A stretch of DNA of 64,000 nucleotides. Origin: Turbatrix aceti. Its lineage: Eukaryota; Nematoda; Chromadorea; Rhabditida; Panagrolaimidae. A model generated the notes under the pieces. That model made no database searches. It saw nothing but the letters and a program-made list of their open reading frames with translations, and was not told the DNA's origin. The stretch spans positions 7,071,725 through 7,135,724 of the forward strand of contig OZ017769.1 in assembly GCA_963969345.1 (NCBI GenBank), in the 5' to 3' direction. The position numbers were made by a program, and so were the translations under genes. Positions 56,101 through 64,000 of this stretch are shown piece by piece. Each line of letters begins with the position of its first letter. Positions within the stretch are counted from its first letter, which is position 1.

Positions 56101-59100
56101 CTCAACGACCCCAACTTCTGGCAGAAGTGGGCGGACAAGGCGCAAATCGAGGTCAAAGCCAAGGACAGTGAACTGATCATGGCCGAGCCGAGATCCAGGC
56201 GGCGACGCTTCGACGACACCTTCAACAACCACGCCAATTCGGACGAAGAAGAGGGCACAGACGAGGACAGAGAGGGCACGCCATCCACGCGGAGACCGCC
56301 GCGAGATCGATCTGGCCTAACGGAGCTCAGAAATCGCTCTGGCAAGAAGAGAAGGCGTCCCGATGACGATGACGACGAGTACGTTAGCAACACGCCCGAC
56401 GAGCTGTCGTTCAACAAGTCGGAGTACTTCAAACTCGAAAAACAAGTCCTGTCATGGGGCTGGGGCCGATGGGCAAAGATCTGCGAGAGAATGGATTCGT
56501 CGCCTTCCGAGAAGGATATCGAACACATGACGAGGTGAGTGGCAGCGGGAGCAATGACACGGAGGGGTTTTTTTTCGGTTTTTGCACGTCTTGTGCGGGG
56601 AGTGGATGTGAATCACTGACTGGATCTCTATTTTCCGTGCTGAGATGATGAGCAATGGTTTTTTTCCTGTCTGGATTGTTTGGATGTGAACTCATCATTT
56701 TTCTTTTCAGGACACTTATTTTGCACTGTCTACGCGAATACCGAGGTGACGAAAAATCCCGTGAATACGTGTGGAACTTGATCACGCCCGATGGACACGA
56801 AAAACCACGGCCGAATTACAAAAAGACCCCCAACAGTGTTTATTCGGACGGATGGGCGTCGTTGCCGGAGTACAACCCACCTGGCTTTGCCCTCGACTCG
56901 GCCTTCCATCGCCATGTTTATCGACACACGAACAAACTCATCACGCGCGTCCACTACCTCCACCTGCTGCAGGATCGCATTCTGACCGAGGCCAACCTCG
57001 AAGCGGCTGGTGGCACCGAGGCGACGCCAAAGGATATTGAATTCACCGTTCCGCATGTCGTCGAGTCAACTGGGCCTCCGCCGCCGGCTGGGTGGGATGA
57101 GGAGACCGATAAGGCTTTCCTCATTGGCATTTATCGCCATGGAGCTGACAACTACGATGCCATCCGTGAAGACGCTACTCTCGGATTTGCGGACAAGGAA
57201 TCGTTCCCGACGACTGTTGAGCTGAACAATCGCTTCAAGAAAGTCATCCAGATGTACATCCGACAACAGCAGGAACAATTGAGCCGCAAACTGCAGCAGG
57301 AAACGCAAAAGTCCGTTCGTGGCGAATGGACGCGTGCCGAGATGGACGACTTCATCCGGGCCTTCATCAACATGGGCGTATGGGACGGCTCCACCGAGGG
57401 ACTGTCCATCCGATGGGACAAGTTCAAGGAATGCATGCCGAGTCTCATGTACAAGACGGACGCCCAGCTGCTCGAGAATCTCTACTGTCTGCTGGCAAAG
57501 TGCAGCCAGATGAGCGGAACCAGTCTGAGTGAAGTCGACATTGCCCGGGCGAATTCCGTCGAAGACCTGCCAATGAAGCTCGCGACGATTATCATGCAGC
57601 GCATCTCGATTATGCGAAGGGTCCACGTCAACTGCATGAACAAGGACGCAGAAACGAGGCGCATGTACCTCAAGATGCTCCCCACCGAGGATATGCCATC
57701 TGGATGGACGTGGAGGCATGACGAGAAGCTTTTGACCGCGGTGGATGCCTATGGCATGTCTTCGATCAAGGCCAAGCTCGGACTGATCCAGGACTTCAAG
57801 GGCATCACCCTGCCCGAAGCGCCCCTCGTCTACCAGCGACTCTACGATATCGTGGCCACAATTGATTCTGGAAAGTGGTCTGGCAAGCAGGAAGCCATCA
57901 AATTCGAGGTCGAACCTGAGGAGTACAGTCACCAGGAAATGGTCTACCTCATGGCCAATGCTCAGGCCATTATGAGCTCGTCTATCTTCTCCGCGGCGCT
58001 TTCGTCATCCGGAAATCAGACCCCGACGACGTCCAAGTCTTCGAGATCGGCGGCGTCGAGCAAGAAGAAAGCCAAAGACGATCCGGTCTCCGCAGCACAC
58101 AACAACTTTGTTCAGAAAGTGGGGTTTTTTATGTTTTTCTTCTGTTTACGTTGTTTTTTTCAGCTTGATCAGTACGGAATACCCTCCCAGTTTGCGTCGT
58201 ATTTCTCATCTGTGTTTGGAGCTCCGAGCACGTCTTCGTCGTCCTCTTCGTCAAAATCGGCGAATAACAACCAGCTGACCGCAGACCAGGCCGCGCAGCT
58301 GCAAATGATGATGCAGATCCTCGGAACAGCTCTCATGCCTTCCACCGGTGCCACTTCGACTTCAACGGCTTCTTCTTCTTCGGCAGCAGCAGCGGCGTCT
58401 TCTTCGTCGAACGTGGCGGTGAATCTGAGCAAGAAAGACTCGACTCCATCGACGCCGAAGGCCAGCTCGTCGTCGACGCCGAAGCCCACCACGGATTCAG
58501 GCAAATGGTCTACCAAGCAGGAACCCAGCACGAGCAGCAGCAGCTCGCAGTCGGCATCCAAAGCAGCCGCAAACGCGTTGGCGGGCAACGCCAGTGCTGC
58601 GAATGCTATCAACGCTGCCATGGCTCAGGCGAACATTCTGGCCTATCTCGGAATCACGTTCAACGAATACGCTGTCCTTCAGCAGCTGGATAAATGTGAG
58701 TTAACTGGCATTTTGATTTTTTGATGTTGAGTTTACCTGCTCGTTTCAGCTGTATCGATCCACATGTACAACCCCGATACCAACGCCCGGGTCACCGGCG
58801 ACAAGGCGCCGACCATGAAGACGCTGGAAGCATGGATCCTCGCGAACCCCAACTACAAGATCGACATGAACAGCACCATTCTGGCGTACTTTGAAAAATC
58901 CACGAAACAGCAGTCCAGCGCTGCTTCGACGTCGACTCCAACGACGGCGGCTGCTTCTGCTTCGACGGCCTCCACCAAGGCCAACGGACCCTCTTCGTCG
59001 ACAGCTGAGGCGTCAACCAGCAGTGCGTCGCACGTCTCCCTCGAACCGGGCGAGATTCCCAAGGCTTCTTCATCCAGCGCGGCGACGTCCAAGGAACTCG

Positions 59101-60109
59101 ATCAGCAGATTGGCGTCTATAGCCGGTACGGAACGATTGTGGCGAAGGAAAAGTGGCCGTCACTCAAGGGCCTCCAGTCGTTCCTCGACAAGAACGTGGA
59201 GTACAGCGTGTTATCTCAATATGCTTCTGTTGCCAAGGTGAGTCCTACAAAAAATTGGAATTTATGTGCTAAGCCATGTTTTTTTAGCAGTACCTGCCAA
59301 AGAGCTATCATCCTCGAATCGGCGGCGAAAACGAAGTCTTTGCCCAGCTGGCCGCCCTCATGATGGGTGGCTACAGTGCCTACGGCAGTGCGGCGGCCGC
59401 GCTCTCTGGCGTCGGATCGTCTGCGAACACTTCGACATCGACGGCGACAACTTCGGCTTCTTCGTCTTCGGCGGCGGCCACTCAGCAGCAGCAACTGCAG
59501 GCGGCGCTCGAGCTGCAGCTGCTCATGCAGCAGAGCATGATGTCCTATCCCTACGCAGCCGCTGGCATGATGTCCGGCATCCCAGGCATGAACTCTGGCG
59601 CCGGCAGCACGGCCAATGCGCTCTCCGCCTTCGGTCTCGGAGGCATGACGACCTCTTCGAAGGCTACGACGTCGTCTTCGGCATCTCCAGTGACGACAAA
59701 TACCAGCAGTGCTGCGACCAAGACACCGGCTCCGGCTGCTTCGACGACGAAACAAGCGACGAGCAGCAGCAGCAACAGCGCTTCGGCCTCTTCCGCGGCG
59801 CAGATGCTGAGCGATAGCGCGCTCGCCGCAGAGCTCATGTCCAATCCGGCGTTCCTTCAGCTGCTCACGCTGCAGTCGGCGATGCCATCCGCGAACGGCG
59901 CCTCTTTTGACAACAGCATGGCCAGCCAGCTGCAGGCCATGAACATACTCGCCTCGCTCACGGCGTCCACGGCCGCGCCGTCTTCGTCAGGCACGTCGAC
60001 GTCGAAGGCGACCTCTTCGACGGCTTCGTCGTCCAAGAAGTCGCTCGGCAAGATCGTCGAGAGCCTCGCCAAACACTCATCGGCGGCGAACTCGAACGGC
60101 TCGTCGTGA
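50193..60109 (+). CDS. chd-7: CHD7/Kismet-type chromodomain helicase DNA-binding protein
   Basis: Eight exons (50193-51481, 51852-53613, 53664-55985, 56035-56534, 56711-58118, 58164-58695, 58750-59237, 59288-60109) encode about 3,040 aa in phase. The N-terminal about 730 residues are Gln/Pro/Ala-rich, with polyQ and a polyA run, followed by acidic regions. Tandem chromodomains lie at about 1125-1220 ([33 protein letters not shown]). A SNF2 ATPase follows: [16 protein letters not shown] (about 1285), [51 protein letters not shown]-like region and BRK-type segments ([19 protein letters not shown], about 2620) precede a Ser/Ala/Thr-rich tail. ATP-dependent nucleosome remodeller of developmental enhancers. 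Intron 1 holds a GTTCGCGAAC-type element. The last intron ends TTTTTAGCAG, a NAGNAG acceptor. Confidence 0.95.
51496..51800. mobile_element. GTTCGCGAAC-family element in chd-7 intron 1
   Basis: Starts CAGGGAGGGATGAAC, like the hAT-type end CAGGGATGGGCGAAC seen at 10670. It contains TTGTTCGCGAGC near the left and TTTGCGAACGAACAC near the right end. Right terminus and target duplication could not be fixed. No coding capacity. Confidence 0.5.
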
Positions 60110-60683
60110 GCAACCCTACTCCAATGGAAGTCACATCAACCCCGGTCTCAGGATGCAGAAATGACAGGCACTATTCTTGCTCAGTTTATTTTTTGTTCTC
60201 GTAACGCGCACATCCGACTTCGTTTTCTACCAGGTATCTCCTCCCTAGCGTATGTATGAGATGATCTCGTCCCCGTCGCTCTCCTCTCCTCTCGGGCCAC
60301 ACCAATCATCCCTTTTTTCCTCCCCCTTCTCTTATTTTGCCACTTTTTTTGCACGAATTTGTACGTTATCAATTTGTACGTTATTGTTATTTTGTACCAT
60401 ACGACTCCCCCCGTTCCCATAGAGCACCATGCTCGCACGCGGCCTCCGGACCACTGCTTCCGTCGCTGTCACCTGATCGAGTCATGGGGCGACTCGGCGG
60501 GCGAACACACGGGGCAGAGGCCGCGCTTGCCGCTCCTTCTTCGAACTCATTTGTTGCATGAACAGACGGTTTCTTTGCTCCGCGGAATGATAAATAATTG
60601 CGTAACAACAGGGAATACACGGAATAAATGAGTTCAATCAGTTCCATGGGGATCTATCTGTATCCGCGATAAAACCCATCAGA
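60110..60683. other. chd-7 3' flank, no other gene
   Basis: Holds the 3' UTR of chd-7. No supported coding frame. The right end contains the GATCACTTTTTTGCCATCTCTGATC repeat fragment that also forms the 3' end of the E2-like frame. Confidence 0.45.
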
Positions 60684-60712
60684 TCACTTTTTTGCCATCT
60701 CTGATCTGTATT
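60675..60712. mobile_element. fragment of the GATCAGATC hAT-like MITE
   Basis: On the plus strand ATCAGATCACTTTTTTGCCATCTCTGATC combines the inner and terminal words of the element at 16758-16919 (CAGATCACTTTTTGG and GCCATCTCTG) with the middle lost. It overlaps the last codons and stop of the E2-like frame. Confidence 0.5.
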
Positions 60713-61156
60713 CAGAAGTGCCAGATTCCGGATCCTGCGTGGATTTCAGAAGGCACTTTTCGGGATGCGGACAGCCTCCAGACGCGTACAACCTGCTCCA
60801 GTCAGCCGCTTTCTGCTCGTAGCCCTCACCCGGACCGAGGTGCAGGAGATCGACGAGCTCACGGATGCGGTCGACCAGACCGGTACTGTGCGTCTCGAGA
60901 TCGACACTGCCGTTGCTGTGTACCCGGGGATGATAAATTATCGTCCGGAACTTGAACTTGGGAGGACTGATGGGATAATCGTTGGGTAACGTGGCGTCGA
61001 CGAAGAAAACACCGCCGCAATAGGGCGTTTCGTGGGGGCCAACGAGCACTATCAGCAGCTCTTGAATCTTGTCGTCCATGTAGGACACGGACACGTTGGG
61101 CAGAGAGTCTATTACTTTGAGATCCACTGTGATCCTCGATTGAAATGAGGATGCGA
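60684..61156 (-). CDS. E2-like (UBC-fold) protein lacking the catalytic cysteine; possible pseudogene
   Basis: The frame from a TTTGCAG acceptor (61157-61159) to a stop at 60684-60686 encodes about 157 residues. The core matches ubiquitin-conjugating enzymes: VGPHETPYCGGVFFVDATLP, NDYPISPPKFKFRTIIYHPR, then VHSNGSVDLETH. In active E2s this last segment reads HPN...NGSICLDIL; here the HPN Asn is Arg and the catalytic Cys position is Asp, so it cannot form a thioester. The last codons (SEMAKK, stop) come from a MITE fragment. A 17-bp inverted repeat (61172-61188 / 61202-61219) lies just upstream, and no good first exon was found. It is either a UEV-like inactive variant or a decaying copy. Confidence 0.5.
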
Positions 61157-61159
61157 CTG

Positions 61160-62312
61160 CAAAGTAATTCAAAAATAGAAAAGTACACAAGAATGAATTT
61201 ATGTGTACTTTTCTATTTTCGGCGGATTTCTCGTGGGAAGAATAGATGAATTCAACGAGAGGGGAGCATAAATGCCTCAAAATGGATAAACGTAAGATTC
61301 TAAGGGAGAAGCGCGAACGCTATCTCCCGCACCCAAAAATTTAACTGTTGGCTTACCCCAGTTCGGGGTAGCCATAGCGGTCAGCCTGAGCCGGAAGTGC
61401 AATGGACAAGCCTCACACTAGAAGTCCTGCCTTCTTGATCACAGGATCCTCCCAGCCAGGTAAGTTTATGAGTGGACGCGCGCCGAGAATAAGAATGAAT
61501 GAAGGTCAAAATCGCGAGTGCGTCCAGCGAGGGAGCAGAGAAAGCAGAGAAAAGGCGCAAAACAGGGCAAAATCGCCGCGGCCGCCACTTTTTGGTTTTC
61601 AAGCGCGAGTGGAGGCTTTTTGGTCAAATTTGTCGTTTTCAAAATTGTAGCACAAACATCTCCCACAAATTGAGTCCCTTTTTCATACAGAACTCACCGG
61701 AGTCCGCTTCAGATTCCGCAAAATAACCAAATGCATTATGTTGGGCCATGGGACTCTAAAAAACGGGGTTTTTTGTTCAAAATACCAATTCAATCCGCGT
61801 TCGAAATTCGAATACAAAGCGGAGCACAACCGACGCCTGCTCAGCTCTTCCGACTCTAATTTTCATTTATTAAAAAAAAACGCAAATAGTTGCAAAATAG
61901 ACCACGAAACACGACACACATTGTCCGCCACAAAGCCATTCACGAGAAGAGCTGTACACGAAAAACAGTGCCCACTGCCAGGGCCGATGAAGAGGCCAGA
62001 AGATTTGAAAGCAGACGGAGGGGATGAATAAGTTAGACACAAAAGAAGAAGCGCACGTCGGGGACGGGAAGTGAATGATCGGGGGTGGGGGAGCATGTGG
62101 ATGATGAAGGGCGGCTGCTGGAGGTTGTTCGTAAAAATTGATCGTCTTATCAGGGATGCCAACGGTACCATTTGATGAATGTCGAGAGGGGTGAAAAAAG
62201 CACGCGGACGAAGAGGCTGGCCAGGGGTGGGTTATCTTACATGCCGTACAAGAAATATATACGCAGCAATCGGGGAGAAACCTTCCCGTCAGAAATCAAG
62301 GCTGGGTCTGGC
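61160..62312. other. intergenic between E2-like frame and rab-5
   Basis: No supported gene. Includes the AAAATAGAAAAGTACAC inverted repeat (61172-61219) and a CCCCAGTTCGGGG hairpin near 61357-61370. The hairpin lacks the arms of a tRNA. The remaining open frames are short and without motifs. Confidence 0.4.
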
Positions 62313-63893
62313 TTAGTTGCAGCATTTGCGTTGTCCCTGAGGTGCTTCTTCTGCGATATTCACCCCACCATGGCCGCGACCTGCAGGGCCGCCACCTGAC
62401 TCACTGCGTGGAAGTTTTTTGGCTAAAATAATTTTTACTAGTCCACAGTTCAGAGCAAATTTCCAGCCCCAGAACTCACCGATGGCCAGAAAAATGTCGT
62501 TTACGTTCATCGAAGACTTGGCAGACGTCTCCATGAAGAGAAGTCCATTTTCCTCGGCGTAGGCCTGGGCTTCTTCGTAGTCGACTAACCGTTTAGACGC
62601 CAAATCCGCTTTGTTGCCGGCGAGAGCGATGACAATCGAAGGCGCTGCTTGCCTTTGGAGTTCCTTGACCCAATTTTTGGCCTTGGAAAATGAATCCTGC
62701 AAAAAAAAAATAATTCATCGAGCTAAAACGAAATAATTACGATCCATGAGCAAAAACCACGTCAGACAATCTCAATTGGTCTCCGGCGAGTAAACAACCT
62801 CCTGCGCATAAACAAAAGCGCCCCGAGCCTCATTTCGCATTCGAATTCGCGATCTGCCCCCGATGATGACGAGCACAATAAACAGATCCTAGTTGTTGTA
62901 AAATGTAACCCAAACCCGCTTCGATAAAAAAACTGTCGTGACGTGACCACTTTTCGGTTTTCACGCACCAGTCGTGACATTGAAACCCTCCTTCATTGTT
63001 GGACAGCGGACAGGACAACCAGTGACTTGGCAAGCAAACAGCCAGTTTGTTAACAGGATGCTTGCTGGTCTAGTCCCTGTTCCGTAAACGAGTCCGTCCA
63101 CCGCCAGAAGACAGGAGGAACGAGCAAATATGACACGACGCGCACGCATTTATGTACTCACCTGATTCGTAATGTCGTACACAACAATGGCGGCTTGAGC
63201 ACCACGGTAGTACATCGGTGCAAGTGAGTGATATCTGAAATGTACACGCCGAGCATGACTTGTTTTCTGGATCAATAAAAAACGGTAAACGCAGCAAAAC
63301 TGGCTTCTGAGCCGAATTATTGTAAACCACCAAAAAAAGTGCCTACCGTTCTTGTCCGGCGGTATCCCAGATTTCGAATTTCACAGTGGTGTCATCCAGA
63401 CACAAAGTCTGTGTCAAGAAGGCCGCACCGATCGTTGACTCCTGATACTCATGAAATTGACCCTTAACGAAGCGAAGCACAAGTGACGACTTTCCTGCAA
63501 ATATGCAATACGCGTTATCGATTGCTGTCCTTTTTTTCCCGCTTGATCACTGATTTTCATGCACCTCAATATAAAATTCGAAATAAGCGTGCACCGGTAA
63601 GTGCGCCTTGCACCTGCACCCTCCTTCACCTAGGTAACGAAATATAAGCATACTTAGGATGGCACAACCCGCATGCCTCGCATCGCAAGCGGATATACAA
63701 ACCTTCGCAGCCAAAGCAAAGCAGCTTAGCATATAAAAAAAACACAGAAAAAAAACAGCATGCAAGGGAAATTTTGTCAAAAAGCGTGCGAAAACTCACC
63801 AACAGCACTTTCGCCGAGCAGAACGAGTTTGAACTGGCAAGTCTTGTTCTGGCCGCCTCCGTTACCGGTGCGTGGTGCCGTACGCGTAGCCAT
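62313..63893 (-). CDS. rab-5: Rab5 small GTPase
   Basis: Five exons (63893-63800, 63494-63347, 63234-63162, 62696-62480, 62422-62313) encode 213 aa, all in phase. Early-endosome Rab that drives homotypic fusion through effectors such as EEA1 and Rabaptin. All G motifs are present: [16 protein letters not shown] (P-loop, residues about 26-41), [10 protein letters not shown] (switch I, with the Rab5-specific IGAAF), WDTAGQER (switch II, catalytic Gln), GNKADL (base) and ETSAK. The C-terminus ends KCCN, a Rab-type double-cysteine geranylgeranylation site. The start is the ATG at 63893-63891, giving [14 protein letters not shown] before the GTPase fold. The length is typical for the family. Confidence 0.96.
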
Positions 63894-64000
63894 CTTGGGT
63901 TCGAAGGGGGCTGCAACCTCAAAAGTATCAAAAAAACGTTAGTCATAGTGGTATGACACGTGAACAGATCAATCGTGACCAGACAGCCAGCAGCGACGCC

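Noticed and set aside
61340..61400. Possible tRNA or small RNA around a CCCCAGTTCGGGG hairpin
   Set aside because: Only one stem is present; acceptor, D and anticodon arms are absent.

Overview
This window is nuclear DNA from a nematode, probably a rhabditid relative of Caenorhabditis. The genes have many short introns with TTTTCAG-type acceptors. The gene content is nematode-like: a cholecystokinin-type neuropeptide precursor of the NLP-12 kind (RPLQFamide peptides), DUF229 and DUF19 domain proteins, and a pik-1/nol-9 pair spaced like a nematode operon. No prokaryotic or organellar genes, rRNA, tRNA, spliced-leader RNA or CRISPR array were recognised.

Layout. 1-4.1 kb (minus): nol-9 (3' end cut by the window edge) lies just downstream of pik-1 (IRAK/Pelle kinase). 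6.4-10.2 kb (plus): a membrane-anchored DUF229 protein, then a zinc-finger protein with TQT motifs resembling ATMIN/ASCIZ. 10.9-11.2 kb (minus): nlp-12. 12.5-13.0 kb (plus): a small one-pass membrane protein. 13.1-16.7 kb (minus): a secreted TolB-like propeller protein whose first intron holds a complete antisense TP53RK/Bud32 gene. 17.8-20.0 kb (plus): taxilin. 20.9-26.7 kb (plus): RalBP1-like RhoGAP, with a complete antisense LRR membrane-protein gene in its 3.8 kb intron. 26.9-31.7 kb (minus): an unrecognised 352-aa protein, then a two-domain LBP/BPI-like secreted protein. 33.6-35.0 kb: a nearly perfect 1.37 kb palindrome. 35.7-38.1 kb: two divergent paralogous secreted proteins. 38.5-41.6 kb (plus): taf-5. 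42.6-45.2 kb (plus): a DUF19/EGF/YWTD/LDLa secreted protein. 45.5-46.2 kb (minus): C/EBP-like bZIP. 50.2-60.1 kb (plus): chd-7. 60.7-61.2 kb (minus): a catalytically dead E2-like fragment. 62.3-63.9 kb (minus): rab-5.

The genes do not form one pathway. They mix housekeeping functions (transcription, chromatin, tRNA modification, rRNA processing, endocytosis), signalling (pik-1, nlp-12, RalBP1) and secreted or surface proteins. The striking features are structural: two antisense genes nested in introns, likely operon spacing, and many short terminal-inverted-repeat elements in introns and gene flanks. Several of these have hAT-like ends and 8-bp target duplications.

Exon boundaries were assigned by hand from GT/AG consensus and checked by reading-phase arithmetic. 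Every multi-exon gene listed closes in frame, except one unresolved junction in taf-5 and the missing 5' exon of the E2-like fragment. No database search was possible, so family names rest on recognised motifs.
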